The notes under the pieces are model-generated. The model was not told the DNA's origin. It was given only the letters and a program-made list of their open reading frames with translations, and did not search any database. This document shows positions 23,745 through 35,107 of a DNA stretch of 64,000 nucleotides, one piece after another. The translations under genes and the position numbers were made by a program. Origin of the DNA: Tipula vernalis (lineage: Eukaryota; Arthropoda; Insecta; Diptera; Tipulidae); contig OY282560.1 in NCBI GenBank assembly GCA_958295665.1, positions 207,560,420 through 207,624,419 on the forward strand, in the 5' to 3' direction. Numbering within the stretch: the first letter of the stretch is position 1; each line of letters opens with the position of its first letter.

Positions 23745-24450
23745 CACACTCCTTGCCTCATGAAAGGGTGAAATTATTTCCTTATCAGGCCAAATCTATT
23801 TTTAATATCAACTTCTGAAGGCACCTTTTGCGCAAAATTATGTCTTCTGCTCTTGCAATCAGATAATCTTCTTGAAGAATAAATTTATGGAAATATTGCC
23901 ATCCGGTTTTTCAATTACGTTCATTTGACTAATCCATTCTGTCGAATAATCAATCTTTGAAATACTACTAAGTAGTAAGACAGAAACCGCATCCTTTTGT
24001 AATATGATTTTATATTTTTAGCCACGCGTGGAACTTAATCCTTTAAACTCCGTTTTATATAAACTAATCAAGTAGAATTTGTTTAAGGAATGTTGTAATG
24101 CGACACTGTTTAATTGCTTCAGCCAGTGTCCAGTCTTTATTCATTAGTAATTTCGTCTGTACAACTTTGTTGTGGACTCCCAAAACCAATCGATCCAGTA
24201 TTTACTACTTACTCCTCATAAGTTTTGCTACATGTTACAATTTTTTCCCAAAATGTGTATCCGGTGTCGATCTTTTGGATTGAACTGTGCAATACTTCTC
24301 AAATAACCTGACAACCTCGTCGTATGTCATTTCTTCAAGAGAATTGAACATATTTAAAGATTCCGGCGGCCCCATTGTATTCAACAGTTTTATGGATTTT
24401 TTTTTCATCAGTCTCTTTATCTTGGCCTGACGCCACCAAAAATATTTCAA
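23745..24450 (-). pseudogene. Ty3/gypsy gag and reverse transcriptase start
   Basis: Minus strand, upstream part of the element at 21445-22093. Gag-like sequence at 24235-24450 includes LLNTMGPPESLNMFNSLEE and MTYDEVVRLFEKYC; after a frame change it continues near 24090-24200 with DRLVLGVHNKVVQTKLLMN and TLAEAIKQCR. Both are conserved parts of gypsy-type capsid. At about 23840-23990, ISKIDYSTEWISQM and VIEKPDGNISI match the start of gypsy reverse transcriptase. Protease and the RT core are not found: between the RT start and RNase H there is only the hAT-like insert and a short unassignable piece. It is an internally deleted, inactive copy. Confidence 0.8.
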
Positions 24451-24552
24451 ACTCTTGCTGCTGTTTAGTGAGCACGTGATCTGACCATATATAATAATTG
24501 AAGCCGCTTTTATTGTAATAAGTTGAATTTAAATCTTTATTTTGTTTTATGG

Positions 24553-24705
24553 TTCCAGTTACACACTACTCTACTCTAAAGCTACTCTACGAAATTGATG
24601 GAGTATAAATTACCCTGCACTAACCCAAACATGTCAATAAACTGTCACCTTGGCCATTCTTTCTAGTTTTTTCTACTCTTCCGCTACTCTTTGATGTAAC
24701 TGGAA
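24553..24705. mobile_element. 153-bp MITE-like unit with TTCCAGTTACA ends
   Basis: TTCCAGTTACA at 24553-24563 is repeated as its exact reverse complement at 24695-24705. Inside each end lie CTACTC-type repeats in inverted arrangement (TACTCTACTCT at left, CTACTCTT at right). There is no coding capacity and no clear target duplication. Confidence 0.5.
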
Positions 24706-25459
24706 AAAGACATTAGTCATTAAATGTGCAAACAATTGTTTTTTTCTAGATTGAACTCGAAATGGTAGCATGATAAGCACCTATCTTAACCACTGCTCTA
24801 CATTCGATCTACAGGTATTCGTTGCTCTACAAACAAAATATCGAAAATCCTCAAATGTTCGAAAAGATTTTACTCGCTTTCAATATCGGGGATTACGATG
24901 ATTTGATAGTGGATACAATAAGGTGTTTTCGAAGGAAAACTTGAATTTAGAATTGTTTTGAATTAAATTCTCTATCTTAGGTCATGCGAGTTTCATTTGC
25001 TTTTCACTCGCGCCGTTGTCCCTTTGTGCTGTTTTGCTTTCGTAATCGGTGTGCTTTACCAAGAAATTGTTCTATTTCCGTTTATTATCAAAATGGGTGT
25101 TGGCGTGTATGTCTACAGACACAAAGTACTTCAGTGATAAACATGTTAAAATCTTATCGAACGATATTTAGTTCTTGACAAGAATAAGAGTATAAAACAA
25201 CGTAAAAACTAATTTGTAGTAAGCTTCTCTCTACCTAACCTCTCGATTTATTATGCATTCATAAATCACATTGTTATATTCTCTTGTTTATGACCACATT
25301 GGCAAGAACTTCAGTCTGCTAGTTGAATTTTTTGCGTCTATATGACTATGGGTGGGCTTAGTTTAGTACTAGTTTTTCCGCTAGTCTTTCCTCAATATTT
25401 AACAAAAAACTATAAGTAGTCTTGCGATCCAAAGAGTTGCTCTATCTATCTTAAGGGAT
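24706..25459. other. gene-less stretch between the MITE-like unit and the ORF1-like region
   Basis: No recognisable domain on either strand. The frames here lack family resemblance. Confidence 0.45.
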
Positions 25460-27120
25460 CTCAAGTGATTCTGCCTTTTTTAAAGGCTAAAAGCCGCCAG
25501 CCCTTCTTCCAATAGTATATAAATGGGAATAAAGTCAGCGAAAGTGTCGATTGACACCGCAGTATTCCCCTTTGAGCGTTCGGTAGTATTCTACGGAGGT
25601 GGCAATTCATTCTACCAACCCATCCAGTAAGTACATAAATATGTACTAATGGCTGCAATAAGAGCTTCGAATATCGTGGAGAGAGTGCCTTGCATCAGGC
25701 TCCATGTTTCTCTTGCTCTCATCTTCTGCTCTCTTGACGTGAGAGGTCACCGAGTCTTCTTATACTAGAGTCTACCTTCAAGTTGGATAGTTTTAGCTGA
25801 CAATGGCTCTATGTTATTTTCGTTACACCCGCCAACAGTTAAGTTTAACTAACGCGTTCTGCGCTTTTTCTTGAAAAGCTTTTGAATTTTGAGCAAAAAC
25901 GATTCCCTTACTATAACTGCTGCAAAAGCTACCTGTTTAGTTCCGTCAATCGTACCGTTGTTGACTACTAAATGATAAAGGTGTGGTCTCAAAATGTGGG
26001 TCCACTTCTATGTGATTTAGGTTTCTTGACCGATGATCTTGTTACCTTTTGATGGTTAAATGTTTAGTCGTAGTAGGGCTGCTTTTCCATCTTTACCAGA
26101 TTGCGCCCATTAGATTGCTAAATTTTTTCCAGTTTGCGTGTATAACCGCATAACCTTATCCGTGAGTTCGACCCCTCTTTTGCAAAGCTTCTTTGCTTAG
26201 GTAGTCCAATTTTCTTTAACTGACTAATTTGGTACTATTCTCAATAGACTACTTGTTGCTAATTTTAAGTCTATTCGATTCCTCACTGTGGTTATATGTG
26301 CTTGGCTGGCCCTAGCTACAAACTCTTCAAAGAGAGCTCCTTTCTTATTTTTATCCCTGCTACCTCGGAGTCTGAAAGCATTTACTGACTAGATAAGAGT
26401 ACACAGGCACAGTGTGTTTAATCTTCATTAGGTTCAAGGCCATTCTGTAAGTTGGGCAATTCTTGCTTAGACAAATGATACTCTGTTTGATTGCTTACAG
26501 AAAATACATTTTGAAGTCTGAGCTTTTGTTGCGCGATGTTTTTCTCGAAAGAACTTTGGTATGTGTCCAAAGGACACGTGCATTGGACAATTTCCCGCTG
26601 TTTAAAAAGAAGGCTAGATCTTGTTGTTTGTTAGTTTCGATCATAATACCATCTTTGATATTACTGACCTTTTACTTGCTGAACCTTCTTTTTACCTCAT
26701 CACTGTTTGCGAGGGCATCATTGTTGCCCACTATTGGTTTCACAGCTCAATGAGGGTTGCTACTGAGATTCTTTAGGTTTTACAATCTTTATCCAAGAAA
26801 AGGGGCCTGAACTGCTGCTAACTTTAAAATTTGAGCATAAGTTGCCTTTCCATTAGCTTCTGCAAAGACTCCACAACTTTTGTTTTTTCCGATAGCCGAC
26901 CTTTCCAGTTTGGCTAATCGCTTGAATGCGATACCCTTTTGGCGACAATTATTTTTACGTCTTCTTTAGCCCGTCTAAAGGGCAGTAATCGTTTCAGCTG
27001 CCTGGCTTAATACTATTGGGCTTTCCTGATAGCTCTAGCGTTTCGGCTTCCATAAAACTATTGGAGTAGTAGTATCTCAACCTCGATTTTATCTAGCTCA
27101 TTTTGAGCTTTTTTAATAGT
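25460..27120 (-). pseudogene. degenerate coding-like region, possibly ORF1/gag of a non-LTR retrotransposon
   Basis: On the minus strand, broken frames near 26850-26960 read GVFAEANGKATYAQILKL and then PFSWIKIVKPKES, and near 26660 VSNIKDGIMIETNKQQDL. A 'sYA.iLk' segment, then 'W..V..kp', then a 'v..i.dGi.IeT....dl' strand is the usual order in ORF1 proteins of LOA/R1/I-type non-LTR elements. No CCHC knuckle could be read. Further down (25461-25658) a frame of unknown nature remains. The region is less AT-rich than its surroundings. Assignment rests on motif order alone. Confidence 0.4.
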
Positions 27121-28470
27121 TTTAAATTGGTTGTTGATCTTCTTAAATCAGCCATCTATTTTAAAATTAATTTACAAAATTGCGAAGTGACGCTTTTTGG
27201 TCATATAACTTATTAAGCAGTACAATTCTCGATATAAGACATGCCTAGTTTTGGGTTTAGTTGAGTTTTGGCACGGATAAGAATATCAGATGAACCAAGC
27301 ACGAATGATTTTGGAATTTTTTGAACTGGAACCCAGTATGTTTCTGTAATATTTTATCATTGACTCAAACTAGTACAAAAATGATTCATGTTACAACATC
27401 TATCGTTTATTTTTGAACAAATATTTACTTTTATTGAACATTTTTATTTGTTATACTCGTATTATATTTTAAAGTTAAATTATTAAAGCAAAAATCACCT
27501 AAAAAATAACGAGCTTATTAAAATGTATCTCCACTGTCCTCCAACTGTCTTTCTTTTGTTAATGGTGAGATGGAGCTCAGTAAAAATAATTTAAATTGGT
27601 TTGAGTTTCAGGTTTGGGTTACAGAATGAATTGCCAAAAGGTTATTCGTCTTGAAACATCGGATATTCTTATCTGTGGTTTTAGCCTAGTTTAAATTATA
27701 CCTTGTAATTGTGTGCCTTTTAGTTAGACCTTTAACCTTGATTTCCATGAGAAAATCTTACTGACTTGTATATTTTACTGAAAAAAAACAGGAGGAGTTA
27801 AGATAATTAAAAATTCCATTAGAGTGACAAAGACGGTAATTTTTTTTATAGTAAAATTGTATGGTTATATTTTGACAGATTTTTGTTAAGATAACCAATA
27901 AATTTTGTAAAATTTTGTTCATTACAATATAGCTAAGTAGGTATTTAATATAAATAATAATTTAATATTTAATAATTAATAATTTACTTAATATATACAT
28001 ATGTATGTCACAAAACATTCTGTACATATATTAAATTTATTTTAAGTGTTTATCCAAACGTCACTTTATACCATAAAAATATGGAAGTGGGGAAAACTTA
28101 ATTTTTTTTATAGTATTTGCTTCAGTGTGCGAGAAAAATTTTCTATCCTTACACAATCTTTATGTAGATGTATTGTAAAATACTGCAAAAATATACTTCG
28201 ATTCATATTTTTCTTCAATAAATTATGGTTAAGTATACATCAGTAAATTATGGTTACATCGTACAGTAAAAACAATTTTTTTCAGTACCGAAAAAAAATT
28301 TTCCCTCTCACACCCCAAGTAAATCTATATTTTTTCTCGCTTTATTTTTACTGATCAAAATACTTTCGTAATGGAAATCAGGCTTTACTGATTCTTTTTA
28401 CGTTGTTCTTCTAGTATAATTTAAATTTGAAAAATTTGTTAGGATTTTGATTTTTGAAACTCGTAATACT
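27121..28470. other. AT-rich gene-less stretch before the piggyBac element
   Basis: No gene. A partial repetition, TAAATTATGGTTA, occurs at about 28219 and 28244, and ATACATATGTATGT simple sequence near 27995. Confidence 0.5.
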
Positions 28471-30545
28471 TTAACCCTTGTGTGTACGGAAGTTTCTTAC
28501 ACCTTCCCATGGACGAAAAGGCCTGTGTGGACCTTCAAATGTGATGATATGGAAATTATGTGGAAAAGTTATAAAAAAAATCTTTTTTTATTTTTAAAGA
28601 TCGAAATTAATAATTTTTTAATTTTTTTATAATAACATTTTTGTTTCACGTATTTTGGTCATTATTTAGATAACTGCGGCACTTTTGAAATTGTCGGCTA
28701 TGCTGTAAATATACAGGATCTGAGCACTTATAGCATGTGAATCGTATTTTTCTTTGAAATTTATCATTCTCTCGACAGATCTTGCAGGATTTTTTTTGAT
28801 CGGAGTTCCTGCTGGTGCTTGGCAGTGGAATCCTGTGCTGTAATGGTGAACCAAAGAAGGCTTCTATTCCATTTTTGACGTTGAACTTTCCATATACTCT
28901 TGGGTTATTCATACACAATTCTACCTGAGGAGTCAACAATTGATCAACCAGTGAGCTGAAAAATTATCTTCGGGCATCCGTGTTTTTAGTTATACGAGTG
29001 TCGTTTACCTTTCTATATATGATATCGATGCCAATGATATACCTGCTAGAGAGTTCAAGCAGCAGTCTTTCTCCTTGGTTCGACTCACGCTGTTGGCCAG
29101 ATTCCTTTCCTGTATACAGAATGCCTTCACAACGATTGCCGGTGTCTGAATCGCAGTAGTAGTTGTTCATCTATAGTCACTGCCTCGGCCGGTGAATATG
29201 CTGTTTTGAGGTTATTGTTCAACATAATTCATACATCGCGTGTGGCAGCTGCTTTGTCATTTTTCTGCCGCTCAGCGCGATTTCGAAAGTTGTCGAATCT
29301 GACAACACGGCCTATAGCCCGAAAGCGATGAAGCGTCATTGTTGCTCGAAAGATTGGACTGTTGTTGGTCTTCCACAACTCAGTCGTTTGTTGCATATTC
29401 CTATGACTCAATCCGGCTGCCAGCAAAATACCGATATATGTATATAGCTCCTGTTCTGTTAGAGGTGTCTACGTTGATATTTTCTGCTGCTTTTCGGTTA
29501 GTTTCTCTTGTTATCTATCATTTCAGATTTTGTCTATCATTTCGGTTATCATTTGATATCTATCATTTCCGGTGTTATGAGCGTTTTGAATATATCTATC
29601 GGAATTAGACTACTTCCTCGCCGAGCATTGCCAGCCGCCTCTCGAATAATATTGTGTGCTCTTAGTCGTCCAATAGCTGGCGGTTTTGTGTTCCATTTTG
29701 TTCCGTCTCGTGTAAGGAAATATTCATTACGTAATTGCGCATCTTGCTGTTGAAACACTGATTGAATATCAGCGTGATTTTCTTCCAATAACTCTTCATC
29801 GTAGCTATTTTCAATGCCCGTGAAGCTTTCCAAAACGATTTCGTTCTCCGCATCAGAAGCATTCTCATCCGGTCACTAAGTAGCCTCACCAATGTCGCTT
29901 TCGTATTCTTCATCAAACTCTTCTGCAATAATTCTTCTAAGTTCTTCTTGCCTTTGCGATTCGGACATACTAAAAAATAAAACATGAATTTAGGAATTTT
30001 TTTACAAATATTAGCAATAAATGTTTTTACCGTCTCCATCTGTATTTACTTATTTCATGATCAGCCATTTTCATAGAACGGTTTGTGAAAAAATTTGGAT
30101 ATCTCTCACTAATATTATTTTACAAAAATATTTATTCACTTGGAAATACTTCCGTTCAACTCAAAAACTACTGAAGTAATAAATGAAAAACATCGAAATA
30201 ATCTCAAAAAAATCAGGTGCTATATACGTACAAACAAAAAATAACAGTTCATGACTAAATATACGAAACGAAGTAAATAGAACGACGATAAAATCGACTA
30301 ATATTGTATGTCAAAAAATAGGTCTGGCTAGACCTTATAGTACGAAAGAAGTATAGAAATCGTAAAAGCCTATTTTTTCGAAAACAAATGCATCCACAAA
30401 TTTCTACCATTGACTAAATCTTAAAAAACATGTTTCTTTAGGAAGTCACGGAAGTTGATTATCCTTACTTAAGTATTTCTATGGGAAAAATATGAGTAAA
30501 TCTTAAAAATGTCTATCCAGACCTTATACTACACAGAAGGGTTAA
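28471..30545 (-). mobile_element. piggyBac element with TTAA target duplication, internally deleted
   Basis: TTAA at 28471-28474 and 30542-30545 flanks an element beginning CCCTTGTGTGTACGG and ending, read inward, CCCTTCTGTGTAGTA. TTAA targets and CCC ends are diagnostic of piggyBac. A subterminal repeat near the right end (GACCTTATAGTACGAAAG at about 30329; GACCTTATACTACACAGA at about 30520) supports intact boundaries. The transposase is encoded on the minus strand between about 29970 and 28646. The 2067-bp length is near that of a small complete copy, but the coding region is broken. Confidence 0.9.
28646..29970 (-). pseudogene. piggyBac transposase relic
   Basis: Read from 29970 downward: an acidic N-terminal region (SDIGEA; ENEIVLESFTGIENSYDEE), then GTKWNTKPPAIGR and HNIIREAAGNARR, LTPLIDIFKTLITPE-like sequence near 29570, and GLSHRNMQQTTELWKT with MTLHRFRAIGRVVRFDN (29229-29426). 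Next is NYYCDSDTGNRCEGILYTGK with NQGERLLLEL (28964-29170), the region around the later catalytic acids. Last is a C-terminal Cys-rich cross-brace, CKICRENDKF..CYKCSD, at 28646-28939. Blocks are missing between RDV (29229) and the YCDS part, where the first catalytic aspartate should lie, and between LLLELSS and PQVELCMNNPR. It cannot encode an active enzyme. Confidence 0.88.
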
Positions 30546-33405
30546 ATAAGTTTGGAAATATTTCCCGAAAATCTGAATCGTTTGCATTAAATTCTTCCAT
30601 AAATCTTTATTACTACTTCATTTAACCAAAACATAACTCGCTGGTAGGGTCTAGGCTGATCAATTGTGTTAATGTATATTCATTAAATATACAGCATTTT
30701 TCAAGAGTTTACAAAACACAAAAATATCTAATATATCTTGTGTACAGATTACACATAAACAAGCTGTGTTTATTGAATGCAGGTTCGATTAATTATGTAA
30801 ATATTTACACAACGGTTCGAGAATCTACTGAGGTTCGATATTGGTTCATGGTCGCATCTACAATTTTTATACAACCTTAAAAATTAATTGTGAATTTGAC
30901 ATTTGTACGTTTATTGCCTGCTCTTTACATAATATATGATTAAACAAGAATTAATATCAGTTATCACTTATTCCTGATCCATATGTGTTTATCAATATTT
31001 GATAGTAAATATCATATCACTAAATTGTTAAAACAGCTTGTGTTATAAACAAATATTTTTTAACAACAAATCAAAATTATACTCCCAAAACCAAATAAAC
31101 CAATATATATATGTATACATATATACATATGTATGTACACGCAACCGAAAACCTAAAACTGGAAATTACCCCAAATTAGTTTTCCACCAAACCCCAATTT
31201 ATTGAAACAAATATTTCCTAATTAAATTTTTGCAAAACAAAACAACATAAATTTTCATGTTTTTCATAATATGTACAAACATTTTTTTTTTTTGTTTCAT
31301 TTTTAATTATTTTGGAAAACATAAAATGGGATTGTTTTGTTTTCTTTTGATAAGGAAAAAAATATAATATTCTAAGCTTTTACTGGTATCTATATAAATG
31401 TCACACAAAAACACACACAAGTTCATCATAATATGAAATGTGAATGTGTGTGACGACGCCACCATTTAAACATAAAAAAATATTATTCCACAGTGTTTTA
31501 TTATGTTTATCTGTTGTATGTTTTTTTTTATGGTAGTTACTTTTGCAATTATATTTTTCGTGTATAATATACCCTGAAAAGATACACGTGAGACCAATAT
31601 AAGAATAGCAAAGAAACGCAACAATAACAATAAGCTGACATAAAGAAAAGTCGTGACAAAAATTAAATGTAAATTAATTAAATTTAAATTTAATTATATT
31701 TCGTGTTTTTCTTGTTAATTTATTTCTAATTCTAATGTTTACATATTTGCTATTTTTTTGTTTTTTTTTTGCTAAAACCGATTTTTATATTTCTCACAGT
31801 ACGATATACCGAATTATGTTAAAACTCTCCGCACTGGATTAGACTTTAAGAAATAATTAAATCGAAAACAATGAATATCAAAAAAAAAAAAATTTGAAAG
31901 TAATTTAATACTGCCGAATTTGTAAAACCTTTAAGTCTAAAGCAAAGAACTGTTTTCTTAATTTGTACAAAACCAAACTAACCACTGTTACTCAGCATTC
32001 TATTCAACAACATCATCATCATCATTATCACCAGCAGTCGTTGTTCCCAACAAAACTACGAAACTAAAGTGATTTGTTAAATACAAAAATTAAAATAATT
32101 ATTCGCTAAAAGGTTTTTTTTTTTTGTAATATTAAATCCGTTTTCTAAAAACACACATACACATACACAAAAAAAAAATCTCGGATTAAAATTTTATTCT
32201 CGTTTTTTGTTTTGTTTTAAATTTTAATCCAATTAATACTGAAGAAAAAATTAGCAGCACCTGTATAATCTATAATATACTATACTCTACTCGTCTACAA
32301 ATTCTCTGTCACTTTTTTATCTACCACCCTCCTCGATTATTTTGCAACCACTCTTTTTGATTTTTTTGTTTTGTCTTTGATCTTAATCACATCTTACCGT
32401 TTCCAATTAATTAAAATTTTTTGTAAATTTTTTTTATATTTTTATATTTGTTGTTAGCAATGAGGCAAAATCAATTTAATTAATTATAATTAATTAAGAA
32501 ACTAAATTGGTATTAAAGGCGAAGAGAGTTACAAAACCAAACAGAATAACAAAAAATAAGTTGATCTATATAAAATATTAAAAATCTGTCAACATGAGTA
32601 TGATTAAATGTCAATCAATACTTACTATATTATATTGAGGTCGAGAAAGGTTTTAAAATGTTTTCTTGTAGGTACATAATTGGTAAAACTGTCGATTATT
32701 AAAACCTGATTTATTTGAAGTATAAGTTTTTAATTTGACAAATAAGAAAATAATGGAATGCGCAAGACCGGAAGGTCATCGTAATTATTAAATAATATTT
32801 AGTGAAAAACTTGATTTTTGCAAAAACTTCTAGAACACGTCGGATTTCGTAATACATAGTACACCAATACCCTAGACCGGTTCCTAAAAATTTCGCCGTA
32901 AATCGAAATACCGTAAAACGAAGCGCCGTATAACGTGATATGGGAGTAATTTTTTTCCCATCAAATTTGAATTTAACTTCGGGAGGTTTATATCAGTGCG
33001 CCAAGTTTCTTTGTCCTGACATGTCCACTCATTGACAAACAAAATTACTTTTTTTTTTAGTGAGTGGCAACAGTGAGTTATTTCCTAAAACATTCCTAAA
33101 TTTTAAAAAATATTTTAGTGTATTAGTGAAGCCAGTCAATTAATGGTTTATAGAAAATACTAAAATGGATAATAGAATTTAAATCAGTGATAATAATTTA
33201 TTTCAAGAATTTTTTTTCTTCTCTACCTTGAATCAATTATTTAATTTGTGAAACCACTAAATATGCAACCGATCCTAAAGATCATTTTAATGTGTTTTAC
33301 AGACTAACACGTAGTATTATTGCAAGAGAAATAATTATTCAACTAACCCATAGATAGCCGACAGGTTTTTAATGTTTTTAATTAATTTATTTTGAAATTA
33401 ATATT
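30546..33405. other. AT-rich gene-less stretch
   Basis: No gene. Simple repeats typical of fly non-coding DNA: ATATATATGTATACATATATACATATGTATGTA-like sequence near 31104-31137, CATCATCATCATCATT near 32010, and T runs near 31748 and 32112. Around 32890-32945 there are recurring CCGTA(A/T)A motifs of transposon-end flavour (for example CGCCGTAAATCGAAATACCG) with no paired copy visible. Confidence 0.5.
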
Positions 33406-33721
33406 ACCGAAAATTGTAAGAGAATTTAATCCAGTTTTGAACTGATGAGCTTATGATTATGAAAAACTGAATCTTCTCATCAGGCGATAGCGACTGGACA
33501 GATTGTACCACAATTTTCATTCTTTAAGAAAAAATTATAAGAGAATTTGACTGTGTTAGTATAATTCGCTAATACAACATGCACAGTTCGTTATTTATAT
33601 ATAGAACGAAAATTGTGGTACAATCAGTCCAGTCGCCGCAGCCTGATGAGAAGATTGATTTTTTCATAATCATAAGCTCATCAGTTCGAAACTGGATTAA
33701 ATTCTCTTAGAATTTTCGGAA
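33406..33721. mobile_element. hairpin MITE, ~315 bp with ~120-bp arms
   Basis: The left arm starts ACCGAAAATTGTAAGAGAAT at about 33407 and the right arm ends with its near-complement at about 33721. The arms match over roughly 120 bp, including CTGATGAGCTTATGATTATG and CTTCTCATCAGGC. A loop of about 75 bp carries GAATTTGACTGTGTTAGTA. There is no coding capacity. A partial copy is at 23185-23385, so this is a dispersed family and not a local accident. Confidence 0.8.
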
Positions 33722-33788
33722 ATATGAATTTCAAAATAAATTAATAATAATTTATTGTTGAAACATTAAATTTATTAATTTCGGTACT

Positions 33789-34241
33789 TACCTTGTCCGG
33801 AAATAAAACTAAGAGAACTAAAGCAAGAATGGATCACGGTCTACATTTTGTTCTTGTTTTATTTCCGAGCAAGGTACAAATGGTTTAATAAATTCAATTA
33901 TTGAAGGTTAGCAATTCAATTGAGGTTTGGGATGAATTCGTTATATCTCTGACCCTCTTAGCCCCGAGGAAACATCTCCAATGTTTGTATAAGTCAAGAA
34001 TTGACCACAATTTACATATTGTTCTTAGTTTTATTTCCGGACAAGGTACAGAAGATGGTTTATGATTATTCGTTCAATATAAATTGGGGGGTTATTCATC
34101 ATAATTATAAATCTCTTGCTCCAAGAGAATATCTCCAATAAATGTGAAAGTCAAGATTGGCCCATGGTCTACATTTTGTTCTGAGTTTTATTTTTGGACG
34201 GGATGACAAAAATGGTTTATTAATTAAAATGTTGAACATAA
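33789..34241. repeat. three-unit degenerate tandem repeat with a 25-bp inverted copy
   Basis: Units begin at about 33831, 34001 and 34157 (spacings 170 and 156). Each runs (A/T)CTACATTTTGTTCT, then GTTTTATTTCCG..CAAGGTAC, then ATGGTTTA, then, in the first two, ATCTCCAATG and AAGTCAAGA. The 25 bases at 33789-33813 are the exact reverse complement of 34024-34048. It is satellite-like, without coding content. Confidence 0.75.
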
Positions 34242-34263
34242 GCATATGAATGGTATCTTGAAA

Positions 34264-34320
34264 TTTTAGCATAAATGTTAAAAAGTGAAAGCAACGAGCA
34301 TAAATGTTAAAAAGTGAAAG
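34264..34320 (+). repeat. short tandem duplication of about 27 bp
   Basis: GCATAAATGTTAAAAAGTGA occurs twice in succession (starting at about 34269 and 34299), separated by a few bases. Confidence 0.85.
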
Positions 34321-34368
34321 GAGACTACATAACACTGGCATACTCGATTAGTGGCCTGACAAATGAAG
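34321..34368 (-). pseudogene. Jockey/CR1-type RT segment, displaced by the inverted-repeat element
   Basis: Minus-strand codons TSFVRPLIEYASVM followed by a stop and SPFT match the 'lv.p.leYasvvWsP' block just downstream of the RT thumb in Jockey/CR1 elements. The preceding block lies on the other side of the 735-bp insert, at 35108-35240. The segment is therefore the continuation of the RT at 35108-36110. Confidence 0.7.
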
Positions 34369-35107
34369 TATACCGGGTGATTTTTCTAACCTGATACACT
34401 CAAATATCTTGGAAAATAAGCACTACGAAAAAATGGTAAAGATCAACATTTAATTACTCCGTGGGAGAAATACAATAGTGTTAAAATTAGTACCCCGCCG
34501 CTCCCCCTTGTAGGTGAGGCGGGGGGTAACTTTGAAACTAAAATATGAATCCCTACTTTTTATTACAGATTCGGATTCTACAACTAAAAATACGTAGGAT
34601 TTGACTGAAACGATCATTATAGATGGCGCTGTAATTGACGATACTCAGTTTTTTTTATTTCTGCTACTGAGAACCTACGCAAACGATTCTGCAATAAAAA
34701 TAACACGGTTTCATTATAAATACTCGAAGTTAGTCTTAAACAATTTGTATTGCTTAAATTTTCAATTACTGAAAATGGCTTCTAATTATCGTAACCCTAT
34801 CGTCATAGTGACGAATATCGTCAATTACAGCGCCATCTATAATGAATCGAAAAAAATGTTTCAGTCAAATTCTACGTATTTTTTTTAGCCGTAGAATCTG
34901 AATCTGCAATAAAAAGTAGGGGTTCATATTTTAGTTTCAAAGTTACCCCCCGCCTCACCTACAAGGAGGAGGGGCGGGGTACTAATTTTAACACTAATGT
35001 ATTTCCCCCACGGAATAATTAAATTTTGATCTTTTACCATTTGTTTCGTAGAGTGCTTATTTTCCGAGATATTTGAGTGTATCAGGTTAAAAAAATCACC
35101 CGGCATA
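34369..35107. mobile_element. 735-bp long-inverted-repeat element inserted at TA
   Basis: The element is 34371-35105, flanked by TA at 34369-34370 and 35106-35107. The ends are TACCGGGTGATTTTT and, read inward from the right, TGCCGGGTGATTTTT. The arms are similar over about 280 bp and include a distinctive GGTGAGGCGGGGGGTAAC block and TAGATGGCGCTGTAATTGAC; the unique loop is about 165 bp. There is no transposase. TA targets suggest mobilisation by a Tc1/mariner-type enzyme. The insertion splits a reverse transcriptase whose reading resumes on the other side, confirming the boundaries. Confidence 0.88.

Larger units (their letters stand above)
22094..23745. mobile_element. hAT-like non-autonomous element with 8-bp target duplication, inserted in gypsy
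   Basis: The element proper is 22102-23737. The left end is CAGGGCTGTGGAGTCGG and the right end, read inward, CAGTAGTGTGGAGTTCGAG. Flanking 8-mers are GAATAACC (22094-22101) and GAATAATC (23738-23745), differing at one base. Both arms continue with GAGTCG/GGAGTCG-rich sequence (the right arm at 23640-23710). CAG termini with 8-bp duplications are typical of hAT transposons. No transposase is present; the inside is filled with other relics: LTR-like signals, a hairpin MITE and a tRNA-like SINE. On the two sides the gypsy frame reads as RNase H flanks, supporting insertion into that element. Confidence 0.8.

Noticed and set aside
24098..24283. Plus-strand 61-codon frame opposite the gypsy gag
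   Set aside because: Shadow of the minus-strand gag, which has clear motif matches.
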